Below are positions 21,744 through 31,425 of a stretch of 41,328 nt of DNA, piece by piece. A model generated the notes under the pieces. That model saw only the letters and a list, made by a program, of their open reading frames with translations. It did no database searches and was not told where the DNA came from. The translations under genes were made by a program, and so were the position numbers. The stretch's first letter is position 1. Every line of letters begins with the position of its first letter. Origin of the DNA: Isotricha intestinalis (Eukaryota; Ciliophora; Litostomatea; Vestibuliferida; Isotrichidae); NCBI GenBank assembly GCA_023807065.1, contig JAJJLU010003660.1, positions 1 through 41,328 of the forward strand. The letters are read 5' to 3'.

Positions 21744-23135
21744 ATGTTATTTACTAGAAATGAAATAAGAGAAGAGTTGATTAAAATATTTGATATAAAC
21801 TCTCCATTATCTTCTGAACAATATGATTTAAATCCAAATAATCTTTTAGTTAAGGAAGAAAACGGTAAATGTCAATATGATAAAATTCAACAAAATTTAA
21901 TAAACAATCATCCAAATATTATTCCTTTACTTGATTATGAATTAATTTCAAAAATTAATGCAATGGAAGAATTTATGCATAAAAAAAATTCTTTTTTATT
22001 ATCAAATTATTTATCTAATTATTTATATTATTTTACATTTCCTTTTAAATTTATTTTTCAGAATTCAAATAAAAAAACTTTAAATTTCAGTAATTTATCT
22101 TCTTTAAATTTAAATAACATTTCAGTTAATTGTTTAGGAAATTATCTTGCTTTTTCATCTTCAGCAAAAAAAATTCTTTTAATTAATATTCAAGATAAAA
22201 AGAAATTTTTTATAAATTTTTCTCTTCAGCGAGATGAATTTATCATTTATATTGAATGGAATCCCTTAATACCTTATCAATTTTTAGTTGCAACTACTCA
22301 AAAAATATTTAATTGCACTATTTATCAAAATAATGATAATTTAGATATTAGAATAAATAATTCTTTTGAAATTTTTCCAGATTTAATTAAAATTTCATAT
22401 TCTTATGATGGTAAATTTATAATTTTACTTTATTCAAATTCAATAGAAATTTATAATTTATTTTTTGAAAAAATTTATAGTAAAACGTTTTTAACAAAAA
22501 ATTTCATTGATTGTGTTTTTAATCATTCATCAAATTTATTTTTAGTTTATTCAAAAAGTGAAATTTTTTTATTTAATATTCAAAATCTTCAATTTACTTC
22601 TTATTCTAAATTTTCAGGACAAATTTCAAAAGTTTTATTTTGTCCAAATGATAATTACATTTTTATTTTCATTGAATCAAAAAGTAATGAATTATTACTT
22701 TATATTTTATATAATATAAATGATGATAATTATAATAATGATTTCTTTCAATCTTATAATAATTCTAGATCAAGTTATTATCATTTAAAATTTAAAATGT
22801 ATTATAATATTTTTTCTTTATTAAGAAATCAATCAAATCATATTTTAAATATTCAATTAAATGAAACAGGAGATAGATTAGGAATATTATATAATAATAA
22901 AAATGGTTTTAATCAACTTGCAATATATCAACTTAATTATTTTTCATCAATTCAACAGTTTTTAATTAAACCTCTTTGTTATTTTTCAAGATTGAATAAT
23001 TTAAATGTTACTCAATTTATTTTTTCATATGATTATAATGAAAATAAAAATATTCTTTTTTGTGAATGTAACAATGAATTAATAACAAAAACTGATTTTT
23101 ACAAAACTTCAGAAATATATAACAATTACCAATAA
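21744..23135 (+). CDS. WD-repeat protein, aladin-like nucleoporin candidate
   Basis: 463 residues, intronless. After a helical N terminus (about 1-115) comes a divergent beta-propeller: ISVNCLGNYLAFSSSAKKILLINI; FIIYIEWNPLIPYQFLVATT followed by IFNCTIY; IKISYSYDGKFIILLYSNSIEIYNL; FIDCVFNHSSNLFLVYSKSEIFLF; ILNIQLNETGDRLGILY followed by AIYQL; and a last blade ending NILFCECNNELI. The order and spacing (blade with WxP, blade with S-x-DG, late blade with GDRLGILY) resemble aladin (AAAS/ALADIN), a nuclear-pore WD protein, but the GH and WD dipeptides are mostly lost and the identity is only moderate by eye. Stop TAA. A generic divergent WD protein is the alternative. Confidence 0.8.
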   Translation: MLFTRNEIREELIKIFDINSPLSSEQYDLNPNNLLVKEENGKCQYDKIQQNLINNHPNIIPLLDYELISKINAMEEFMHKKNSFLLSNYLSNYLYYFTFPFKFIFQNSNKKTLNFSNLSSLNLNNISVNCLGNYLAFSSSAKKILLINIQDKKKFFINFSLQRDEFIIYIEWNPLIPYQFLVATTQKIFNCTIYQNNDNLDIRINNSFEIFPDLIKISYSYDGKFIILLYSNSIEIYNLFFEKIYSKTFLTKNFIDCVFNHSSNLFLVYSKSEIFLFNIQNLQFTSYSKFSGQISKVLFCPNDNYIFIFIESKSNELLLYILYNINDDNYNNDFFQSYNNSRSSYYHLKFKMYYNIFSLLRNQSNHILNIQLNETGDRLGILYNNKNGFNQLAIYQLNYFSSIQQFLIKPLCYFSRLNNLNVTQFIFSYDYNENKNILFCECNNELITKTDFYKTSEIYNNYQ

Positions 23136-23306
23136 ACACCAAAAATAAATTATTTTATTTAATAAAAACAAATTATTTAACTAATCAAAAAAACAAAATA
23201 AAACAATCATTCAGAAATAAAAAATAATTAAAAAAACTTTATAATAAAAAATAATAACAATAATTATATAATATCGCCAAAAAATTGATATATCTAAAAA
23301 ATGAAT

Positions 23307-25676
23307 TTATCCTTTTCTAACATTAACAGCAACAACAACAACACTAATATCATCAACATTATTTTTAAATCTTTCTTTCCATTTATTGAGACTTTCCTTG
23401 ACAATATCTTCACAAAGTTCTTGAGAATTTTTTTTATCAATAGCTAAATTTAAAACATCATCATTACTCATATATTCCCAAACTCCATCACTAGCAACAA
23501 TTAAGAATTTATCATATTCTGTTAATTCAAATCTGAAAATATCAGGATGACAAGAGACTCCAATTTCTTTAGAAACAAAGTCTCCGAAACTTCTACTCAT
23601 TGCTAAACCAGGTCCCTTAGTATCATCAGGTAACCAAACTCTATAAGGACCAATTTCTTTATTATCTTCTTCATAATTTCTCATTTTATGAATTGAACCT
23701 CCACTTTTTATTATTCTATTTTTTTCTTCTGGTTCTGTTGGCTTGTGATCTTTAGTCAATTGAGAACATGTCCATTTTCCTTCTTTTGATTTAGATATCA
23801 TTATTGCTCGAGAATCTCCTATGTTTATACATGTTAATGTTGATGATTTTAATATTAAATTACATATTGTACTTCCACTGTTATCAATATCAAATTTTTT
23901 ACGATATTTTCCTAATTCTAATTGAGAATTTGTTATTGATTCCTTTATATTTTGAGATAATTCTGTAAAGTTGTTTTTTATTAAGGAAAAATCTGATAAA
24001 TTTATTTGGAATTTATTATAAAAATATTTTATCATATCCATTTCTTTCACATTTTTATTCTCATCTATTACTGAGAATAAAGATGATAAATAATAATCAA
24101 TACTTTTATTTCTTTTTGATACATTATTATCCATTTCATTATATAATAAAAAAGAACTTATTAATATTGGAGCTATTTCAGATACTTTATGTCCTGAAGG
24201 ACCGTGACCATCGCATACTCCAAAATAATATAAGTCTTTTATTAAGAGGAAATCTTTATAAAAAAATAATGTGTCTTGATTCACATCTTCCATCATTGAT
24301 GAACTATGATTTCCTTTTCTAGATATTTCATAATGTGATGTTATATAATTTGGAATTTTTAAATTTACTATATCACATGGACGAATTTCTTTTTCTTTTT
24401 CAAATTCTGATAATATTTTTTTTATTAAGAAAGGATTTATATTTCTTAAAAAATCTGGGTCTTTAATATTTTTATTTGAATTTACTAAACGAGATAAATC
24501 AATTTCATTTATTTCATTTTTATCATTTTTAAATGATTCTAAATAAAATATATTTTCATTATTATATTTTTTATCTGATATTTTTTTTTCAATATTATTT
24601 ACTTTTTTTTCAGTATTATTTTTCTTTTCATTTAAATTTGTATTTGAAGGAAGAGAAAAAGCAGAAATTCTTCTATTATTTCTAGTACTATTAGAAGTTT
24701 TAGTTGAATTTTTATCAAATTTAACATTTAAACTTGGTGTTGCTACTCTTTTTCTCGGACTTAATTTTGTTGAATTACTAAATGACATATTAAAATTATT
24801 TTTAAATATTGTTTGAAATGAATTTAATAATAATTCCCATATTTTCGCAAACTTATCATATAAATCTTTCCTTTCTTGATATAATTTCATTGATGTTGTA
24901 TTAAATTCTTTATCTAATTTTATTTTGTTTGATCTTGCAAATGATTCAATTAACATTTTCATTTTTGCTTTTTCATTTATTAATTCATCATTTTTTTCAA
25001 AACATTCAAAAATTAAATGATTAGAAGGAATATTATAAGTATCTGTATAATATAAAATTGAATCTTTTTCAAAAATTATTTTCATTGTTTGATAATTCAT
25101 TAAACTTGAAAAAATTGATTTTAATTTTATACTAATACTATCTTCATTATTAAATAAAACGTTATTCTTTGATGAATTATATTCATTTTTAAATTGAAGA
25201 AACTTATTTCCTTTTTTGATTGGATGCAGTAATTCTTTTATAAAATTGTAAAAAATAACTAATTTTTCTTCTAATTTACATTTATTTATATTTTCATAAT
25301 TGTTTTCAATAAATTGAATATTTTCATCAATATTTTTAACTAAGAAATTTGAATGAACTAAATAAGCAAAAACTTTTCCTCTTATTTTATAATAAGGAAA
25401 ATTTGAAATATCAACTGAATTAATTAAATTATAGGAACAATTAAAATTATAATAACATGATTTTAAATCACAAAGTTTAAAGCTACATAAACCTTTATAA
25501 TAATTACTTTCACATAATACATTAGGATTATTTATTTTTGTTGCTAAATCAAGACATTGAGTGAATATTTCTAAACCTTTTTGGAAATTTTTTTTCTTTT
25601 TAATTTGATCTCGTCCAAGACTAAATAATTTAACATATTCTGATGTAAATTTCTTTTCTTCTTCTTTTGAATACAT
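23307..25676 (-). CDS. PP2C-type protein phosphatase with N-terminal TPR-like region
   Basis: 789 residues. Residues about 10-170 are helical and TPR-like (LFSLGRDQIKKKKNFQKGLEIFTQCLDLA, SNYYKGLCSFKLCDLKSCYYNF). A Ser/Asn-rich linker covers about 300-420. The PP2C (PPM) domain runs from about 440 to the end: metal-site Asp 468 in NQD, DGHG at 489-492, GSTICNL, INIGDSRAIM, GLAMSRSFGDF, SDG at 729-731 and DD at 775-776. All four metal-binding positions are present, so an active Mn/Mg-dependent Ser/Thr phosphatase is expected. The insert KEIGPYRVWLPDD before the SRSFGD motif is of a kind common in alveolate and algal PP2Cs (family knowledge). No myristoylation Gly. Neighbours are unrelated. Confidence 0.93.
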   Translation of the reverse strand: MYSKEEEKKFTSEYVKLFSLGRDQIKKKKNFQKGLEIFTQCLDLATKINNPNVLCESNYYKGLCSFKLCDLKSCYYNFNCSYNLINSVDISNFPYYKIRGKVFAYLVHSNFLVKNIDENIQFIENNYENINKCKLEEKLVIFYNFIKELLHPIKKGNKFLQFKNEYNSSKNNVLFNNEDSISIKLKSIFSSLMNYQTMKIIFEKDSILYYTDTYNIPSNHLIFECFEKNDELINEKAKMKMLIESFARSNKIKLDKEFNTTSMKLYQERKDLYDKFAKIWELLLNSFQTIFKNNFNMSFSNSTKLSPRKRVATPSLNVKFDKNSTKTSNSTRNNRRISAFSLPSNTNLNEKKNNTEKKVNNIEKKISDKKYNNENIFYLESFKNDKNEINEIDLSRLVNSNKNIKDPDFLRNINPFLIKKILSEFEKEKEIRPCDIVNLKIPNYITSHYEISRKGNHSSSMMEDVNQDTLFFYKDFLLIKDLYYFGVCDGHGPSGHKVSEIAPILISSFLLYNEMDNNVSKRNKSIDYYLSSLFSVIDENKNVKEMDMIKYFYNKFQINLSDFSLIKNNFTELSQNIKESITNSQLELGKYRKKFDIDNSGSTICNLILKSSTLTCINIGDSRAIMISKSKEGKWTCSQLTKDHKPTEPEEKNRIIKSGGSIHKMRNYEEDNKEIGPYRVWLPDDTKGPGLAMSRSFGDFVSKEIGVSCHPDIFRFELTEYDKFLIVASDGVWEYMSNDDVLNLAIDKKNSQELCEDIVKESLNKWKERFKNNVDDISVVVVAVNVRKG

Positions 25677-26061
25677 TTAAAATTATTATTTATATTTTAT
25701 TATTTAAAAATTATTGATCTATTTCATTATAATTTAAATAAATTAAATAATTAAATTTATTGTTAAATAAATTGAAATTAGCAAATGTAAATTAATAAAT
25801 GAATAAAAATAGATTTTAATTTACATTAATCATAGAAAAAAAGATATCAAAATAAATAAAAGCCAAATTTCTTTTTGTAATAAAATTTATTTCAGAAAAT
25901 CAGAAAAAAAACAATAAATTTAAAAATTTAATTCTGAAAAAAAATTAATAAAAAAAATTAAAAAACCCATTTGGAGAAAACCCATAAAATACAATGTCCT
26001 TCATTTAAAAAACCAGAAAAATATAATAATAAATATATAAAAAAATAAAAAAAATAAAAAA
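25677..26061. promoter_or_regulatory. Divergent spacer, PP2C / PSMB4
   Basis: 385 bp between divergent start codons, ending in a nearly pure A leader before the proteasome ATG. It contains a slightly less AT-rich patch near 25970-26010 (ACCCATTTGGAG...). No named element. Confidence 0.4.
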
Positions 26062-26802
26062 ATGAACTTTATCCAAATTCCAAAATCTCCAATAACTCAT
26101 ACAACAGACCCGATATATGTAGGTTCAAGTGTAATAGGAATAAAATATGACAAAGGAATAATAATAGCATGTGACACAAGATTAAATTATGGTTCTTTAT
26201 GTAAAATAATGCACACAGAAAGAATATTCCAATTAACAGATAGAACAATAATAGGATATTCAGGAGAATATTCAGATATGCAAGAAACATTAAGACAATT
26301 AAATTCAATGGTTTTAGAAGATAATTTATCTTCAAATAATAAACCATTTTTAGGTCCAATTGAATTAACAAATTATTTATCTTCTTTACATTATTATAAA
26401 AGAAATAAAATGAATCCATATTTAAATAATGTTATTTGTGGTGGTGTTGATTGGAATGGAGATATTGTATTACTTAATATTGATCATTTTGGTACTTTAT
26501 TAAATGCAAATTATTTTACTACTTCAATGTCTCATTATTTCTGTAATGCTATTTTAAGAAATGAATATCCTAAAGATTCTAAAGATATTGGGAAAGATAA
26601 AGCTATTGATATTATTAAAAAGTGCTTTGAAGTTCTTTTTGAAAGACATAGTCAAGCTGGAAATGTAATTCAATTTGCTATTATTGAAAAAGGAAATGGT
26701 GATGATATTAAATTTGAAAAAGGAGAATTTGAATTAAAAGGAAGATGGGATGCTGATATGTATAAGAATAAAACTAATGAAATTCATTATTTAATTTCTT
26801 AA
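26062..26802 (+). CDS. PSMB4: 20S proteasome subunit beta type-4 (beta-7)
   Basis: 246 residues. A very short leader (about 13 residues) precedes TTDPIYVGSSVIGIKYDKG, matching the mature N terminus of beta-7/PSMB4 (T-x-NP-x-x-TGTSVLG-type). Then IIACDTRLNYGSLCKIMHTERIFQL, GYSGEYSDMQ, YYKRNKMNPYLNNVICGG (KMNP is typical of PSMB4), RHSQAGNVIQFAIIEKG and a C-terminal GRWDADMYKN, equivalent to the NWDI segment of the family. PSMB4 is a non-catalytic inner-ring subunit; the short propeptide compared with animal PSMB4 is the one unusual feature. Codons drift to T-ending at the 3' end. Stop TAA. Confidence 0.93.
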   Translation: MNFIQIPKSPITHTTDPIYVGSSVIGIKYDKGIIIACDTRLNYGSLCKIMHTERIFQLTDRTIIGYSGEYSDMQETLRQLNSMVLEDNLSSNNKPFLGPIELTNYLSSLHYYKRNKMNPYLNNVICGGVDWNGDIVLLNIDHFGTLLNANYFTTSMSHYFCNAILRNEYPKDSKDIGKDKAIDIIKKCFEVLFERHSQAGNVIQFAIIEKGNGDDIKFEKGEFELKGRWDADMYKNKTNEIHYLIS

Positions 26803-27044
26803 ATTTTTAGTTTGATTATGGTTTTTTTAGAGAAAAAATTTAAATTTTTTTAAGAAGTTTTTAAAAAAAATAAAACATTTTTTTTGGTATTTTTGTTTTT
26901 TAAAAAGAGAAAAAAATAAAGAGAATAATAAATAGAATTTAAATAATAAAAAAAAAATATCTAAATTTATTTATTCCTTTTATAAAATTTCAAAATATTC
27001 CAAAATTAAAAGAATTTCGATGTAATTATATATAAAAATCTTTT

Positions 27045-27681
27045 TTAACAATTACATCCTCCTTTTTCATCATTTTTATAATTTTCATCTTTTAATTCAA
27101 TTCCTTTTTTCATATTAGTTAAATTTGAAACAACATCTTCGATGATTTTTTTCATAAAATCATTAATTCCAATATTTTCTTTAGCAGAACTTTCAAAAAA
27201 TGGAATTTCATACATTTCAGCTAATTTTTGTCCTTCTTCAGTAGTAACTTCTCTAGAAAGATCAATTTTATTTCCAACTAAAACTTTTTGAATATTTTTT
27301 TCACTATCAGTATATTCACCAATAGATTGAACCCATTCTTGTACTTTTTCAAAAGATGATTTATTTGTTACATCATATATTATTATTACTCCATCTGAAT
27401 TTCTATAAAAATTTTTCGTTAGTGCTTTATATTGTTCTTGTCCTGCTGTGTCCCATATTTTTACTTTGATTAATTTATCGTTTATTTTTTCTTCTTTTGT
27501 GAAATATTCTAATCCTACTGTTGCTAAATGTTGGTTTGTAAATATTCCTTGAGTATATCTATATGGTGTTAAAGATTTTATTTTTTTTAATTTTATATAT
27601 TTTTTACTTGTAAAGAAGAGATGTTTTTCCAACACATGATTCTCCTACTACTATTAATTGGATTTTTTCGTCAAATTTCAT
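27045..27681 (-). CDS. Rab-family small GTPase (two exons)
   Basis: Exon 1 27608-27681 and exon 2 27045-27558, joined over a 49-nt intron to 195 residues. P-loop GESCVGKTS lies in exon 1; the splice gives LLYK-YTQGIF; then ATVGLEYF (switch I), WDTAGQEQYKAL (G3), GNKID (G4) and ESSA (G5). The C terminus is KGGCNC, a CxC prenylation motif. All nucleotide-binding motifs are intact. Sequence features fit the Rab1/8/11 group, but I cannot name the subfamily. Expected role: membrane traffic on endomembranes. The ATG at 27681 follows an A-rich leader; the unspliced ORF starting inside exon 2/intron would lack the P-loop. This gene shows the clearest A-ending to T-ending codon drift together with TBCB. 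Confidence 0.92.
27559..27607 (-). other. 49-nt GT-AG intron in Rab gene
   Basis: On the minus strand it begins GTAAAA and ends CATATAG, with an in-frame TAA right at the donor. Removal (phase 2) joins exon 1, which carries the P-loop, to exon 2 in the correct frame. Confidence 0.88.
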
Positions 27682-28459
27682 TTTTTTATATTTTTTTTTT
27701 TATTTATTTTTTTATTTTTTTTTAAATATTATATATATTGTTCATTTTTGTTTTATGCTTTATGTTATTATTTTTTATAAATTTAATATTTTTATATAAG
27801 TCCTTTATAATTAATTTAAATTAAATTTAAATCTTTTTTCTTAGAGTAAAAAAGTCGAAAATCAATTATTTCTTTTTCTTCATAAATCTCTATTATCTAT
27901 AATACTCTAAGAGTGATTTTCTATAAGATAATGAATTTACATTTTTATTTCTATCAAAATTAAAACATATATTGATTCAAAACTCCTATGATTGTTTATT
28001 CAATAAATAATATTATTATTTATTAAAGAAGTAAAAAAAGAATTTTTCAATTTTTGGGAACATTCTCTGAGCAAGAGAATATAATTTTATTTATATTTAT
28101 CATTTTTATTAATGAGTCTATTCAAACACAATGGATTATTATTTCTTCTGAAATTATTTGAAAATTCATCATTAAATAATCTTTTAATTCATCCATATTT
28201 ATATTTAAATAAATATTATATTTAAGAAAAAAGAGGGAATTATGATTAAAAATATGAAAAAAGTATAGAGTGAAAACTGATTAAGAAAAATCAAATAATA
28301 AATATAAAACTCTATCAACTTAATTTTATTCTATTCAAAATAAAAAAAATTCAATTTCAAAAAAAACCATCAAAAAAATAATAAATAAAAAAATAATCCT
28401 TTAAAAAAATATAATTTCATAACTGAAAATATAAAAATAATCAAAAAAAAAAATCAAAA
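27682..28459. promoter_or_regulatory. Divergent spacer, Rab / NME7-like gene
   Basis: About 780 bp between divergent genes. T-rich next to the Rab start and A-rich before the plus-strand ATG. It contains a perfect 7-bp inverted repeat at 28062-28080. I see no gene in it. Confidence 0.4.
28062..28080. repeat. Short perfect inverted repeat
   Basis: ATTCTCT and AGAGAAT separated by GAGCA: a 7-bp stem with a 5-nt loop, in the spacer upstream of the NME7-like gene. It could be a protein-binding palindrome or chance. Confidence 0.4.
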
Positions 28460-29588
28460 ATGTCTTTCCAACGTTATTGTTTCATTACAGAATATTTTGA
28501 TAGTTTAGCATCCTTAGTAAAAAACTACCAACTATTTTACTATCCTTCAGACGGCTCAATAGAAATGTTCGACATAAAAAATCAAAAAATATTTTTGAAA
28601 AGACGAGTAGTTCCAGAAATATCAATAAAAGACTTATACAAAGGAAGCGATATAAATATATTTTCTAGAAAACACAAATTAATAGATTATGGTGATGAAT
28701 ATACAAAAAATCACTTTGAAGAAATTCGTTCAAGTACATATGGAATGATAAAGCCAGATGGATATTTAAATATAGGAAAAATAATAGATATGATATATAA
28801 TGCAGGTAATTTTACAATAGTAAAATTAAAATTATGCAAAATGTCCTTAGAAAATGCAGCTGAATTTTATGGTGAACACAAAGGGAAAAGTTTTTATGAT
28901 TTCTTAGTAAATTATATAACAAGTGATTTTATTGTTGGAATGGAATTAGTAAAAAAAGATGCAATTCAAGCATGGAGAAATTTTATAGGACCAACAAATG
29001 TAGCAAAAGCAAAAGCAGAAGCACCAAATTCATTAAGAGGAATATTTGGAAATGGTGAAAAAAATACAGTACATGGAAGTGATTCTCCACAAAGTGTTTT
29101 AAGAGAATGTAATATAGTATTTAATAAAATTGTTCATAAACCAATGTTAACTAATTGTGCTTGTTTAGTTATTAAACCTCATGCTATTTCAGAAGGAAAT
29201 GCTGGTAAAATTATTGATATTATATTAACTGAAGGTTTTGAAATTTCAAGTATGCAAATGTTTTATTTAGATAAAATTAATGCTGAAGAATTTTTCGAAG
29301 TTTATAAAGGTGTATTACCTGGAATATAGTGATATGATTGAAGATATTACTTGTGGTCCTGTTATTGCTATGGAAGTCAGACAAGATGATTGTGTTAATA
29401 AATTAAGAGCTTTAGTTGGTCCTCATGATCCTGAAATTGCTAAAAGTCTAAGACCTAATACTATTAGAGCTAAATTCGGAATTGATAGAGTCAAAAATGC
29501 TGTTCATTGTACTGATTTAAGTGAGGATGGACCTTTGGAATGTAAGTTCTTCTTTGAAGATTTAGCTTATAGTTTGTTACCTCATTAA
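28460..29588 (+). CDS. NME7: NME7-like nucleoside diphosphate kinase (DM10 + two NDK domains), one frame break
   Basis: Reading through a single extra base at 29321/29322 gives 375 residues in NME7 order. DM10 domain at about 1-88 (RYCFITEYFD, YYPSDGSIEMFDIKN, FLKRRVV). NDK domain 1 at about 92-225 (GMIKPDG; NTVHGSDSPQSVLREC with the phospho-acceptor His). NDK domain 2 at about 235-370 (ACLVIKPHA; RPNTIRAKFG; NAVHCTDLSEDG, His present). NME7 is linked to axonemes and to the gamma-tubulin ring complex in other species. The first frame ends at TAG 29327-29329; the second frame carries the conserved EYSDM...GPVIAMEV onward. Both sides are well conserved, so a sequencing or assembly indel, a recent null allele or frameshifting are the options; an indel is most likely. 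A-rich leader, stop TAA. Confidence 0.9.
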
Positions 29589-29803
29589 AAAAAAATAATT
29601 TTTTTTTTTTGATTTTTTTTTTAAATTTAAATTTGAATTGCATTTTTTTTATTTTTGTTTTTATTTTTTTTATTTAATTTATCATAAAAGATTATAAATT
29701 TAAGTAGAGATTTATAAAGGAGATATGATATATATTTTATCTTAAAATAAAAAATATTTGAAATAAAACAACCTTAAAAACATTTTTTTATATTCATCAC
29801 TTT

Positions 29804-30736
29804 TTATTTATAATTATAATTTCTTAATTCATAATTAGTAATAATATCTTCGCCTGAATTAAATTTTTCTTGATTAAATTTATAACTAATTATATTTTTA
29901 TTTATATATTTAGATGGAATATTTATATTATTTATTTTTTTCTTATATATATTTGGAGAAACGAAAATTAATGATTTATTTTTTGGATGAATTGTTTTAT
30001 TAAAGAATAAATTTTCACCACCACAATTTTTTTCTTTAGAATTTACTAAAATATTATTTATTCTATTTTCAACTGATTTAATACTATTAAGACCATTAAT
30101 AGAATTTTTATTTCTTGATTTTAAATGTAAAAAATATTTGAGATTCTTTTCTCTGTCATAATTATCAAAACTACTATATTTAAAATGATGATTAGCATTG
30201 TTCATTTTATTTGAATTTAAATTTTTTTGATTTAATTTATTATAATATGCAATATTATCACTGTTTTGTTGATAAATAACTTTATTTCTACTAGAATTGT
30301 TTATCATAATTTTATTATTTTTTACTTTATCATTTATTAAATGATTATTTATTATATTATTATTTCTATTTCTTAGATAAAAATAAACAACTTTATTATT
30401 AATGCGATTTGAATGCAAATTTGCAGATTTTTTTCTTATTCTCATCATATTCGCAGAGGTCATATTAAAATTTAAATTTTGAGAATTTGGATTATTATAA
30501 TAAATATTATTGTTTTTATTTCTTGATATAACTGGATTTTTTGATTTATCAGTAATATACATTGTTTGATGAATATTTTCGTTGCTTTTATTTCTTGTTG
30601 AACTATAAATTTCTTCAAATTCTTTTACTTTAATTAATTCTAATTGTCTATATAAATCTAAATATCTAAAATGAGCTCCATATTCATAAAATTTATGTAC
30701 TTTATTATCTCCATAATATATACCTTTATAATCCAT
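29804..30736 (-). CDS. Hypothetical Asn-rich basic protein
   Basis: 310 residues, family not recognised. The first about 45 residues look like a small conserved domain (MDYKGIYYGDNKVHKFYEYG, then AHFRYLDLYRQLELIKVKEFEEI), rich in Tyr and ending in a helix. The rest is Asn/Lys/Ser-rich, strongly basic and probably disordered, with few hydrophobic clusters. No signal peptide or membrane segment. Its 3' end faces that of the NME7-like gene (about 215 bp apart), and the 3' end of the small EF-hand gene lies 120 bp from its start. It may be a cytoskeletal or nucleic-acid-binding protein, but nothing here shows which. Confidence 0.75.
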   Translation of the reverse strand: MDYKGIYYGDNKVHKFYEYGAHFRYLDLYRQLELIKVKEFEEIYSSTRNKSNENIHQTMYITDKSKNPVISRNKNNNIYYNNPNSQNLNFNMTSANMMRIRKKSANLHSNRINNKVVYFYLRNRNNNIINNHLINDKVKNNKIMINNSSRNKVIYQQNSDNIAYYNKLNQKNLNSNKMNNANHHFKYSSFDNYDREKNLKYFLHLKSRNKNSINGLNSIKSVENRINNILVNSKEKNCGGENLFFNKTIHPKNKSLIFVSPNIYKKKINNINIPSKYINKNIISYKFNQEKFNSGEDIITNYELRNYNYK

Positions 30737-30859
30737 TTATTCAATTATTTTTTAATTAAATAAATTTTAAAAATAAAATTAATATAATTTATTATTATTA
30801 TATATTATTTTACGTTTTTTAGAATATTAAAAGAATTTTTAATGTTTATATATGATTTT

Positions 30860-31147
30860 TTATTTAGAATTTTTTAAGAATTGAGTGAAAAATATTTTGA
30901 ATTCTTTATAATCAATTTTTCCATCTTTATTTAAATCTAAACTTGTAAAAAGAGCTTCACTTTCTTTTCTTGTTGGGTTTGGAATGTTATTTTGTTTTGA
31001 AAATGAAATTAAAATTGATTCAACTTCTTCTAAATCTAATAAACCATTTTTATTTTTATCATATGTATTAAAAGCATTTTTTGTAACTAAATCTAATTGT
31101 TTTTCATCTTTTAGTAAATCATTTATTGTTTTGTTTAAATTACTCAT
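30860..31147 (-). CDS. Small two-EF-hand calcium-binding protein
   Basis: 95 residues. Two canonical EF-hand loops: D30-E41 (DKNKNGLLDLEE) and D71-E82 (DLNKDGKIDYKE), each with Asp at 1, Asp/Asn at 3 and 5, Gly at 6 and Glu at 12, so both should bind Ca2+. The size equals a half-calmodulin or an S100/polcalcin-like protein. No target domain. It is divergent from the next EF-hand gene with 278 bp between the starts. First ATG; stop TAA. Confidence 0.92.
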   Translation of the reverse strand: MSNLNKTINDLLKDEKQLDLVTKNAFNTYDKNKNGLLDLEEVESILISFSKQNNIPNPTRKESEALFTSLDLNKDGKIDYKEFKIFFTQFLKNSK

Positions 31148-31425
31148 TTATATTGTAAATTAATAAAAAATATTGAAAAAAAAGTGAAAATATAAAAAAT
31201 ATAAATTTTAAGGTTTTTTTATATTTAATTTAAATAAAACATATAACAAAAATATTTAAAGATTAAAAGTCATAAATTTATTTTCATATCACTCTGTATT
31301 TAAATTCTTTATTTATATTTCACAATAATTTTAAATTTAATTAAAAGCAATATTTCACTTTATAATATGATAATTAAATTCAAAATAAAAAAGTAAAAAT
31401 CAATTAATTTTATAATTGAAAAAGA

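Noticed and set aside
28062..28080. Hairpin as a bacterial-type terminator
   Set aside because: The context is a eukaryotic divergent promoter region, so a terminator reading is not supported; kept only as an inverted repeat.
29312..29329. 18-nt GT...AG mini-intron in the NME7-like gene
   Set aside because: 18 is a multiple of three, so its removal cannot restore the frame; a 20-nt version at 29310-29329 also gives the wrong frame and both delete conserved residues.
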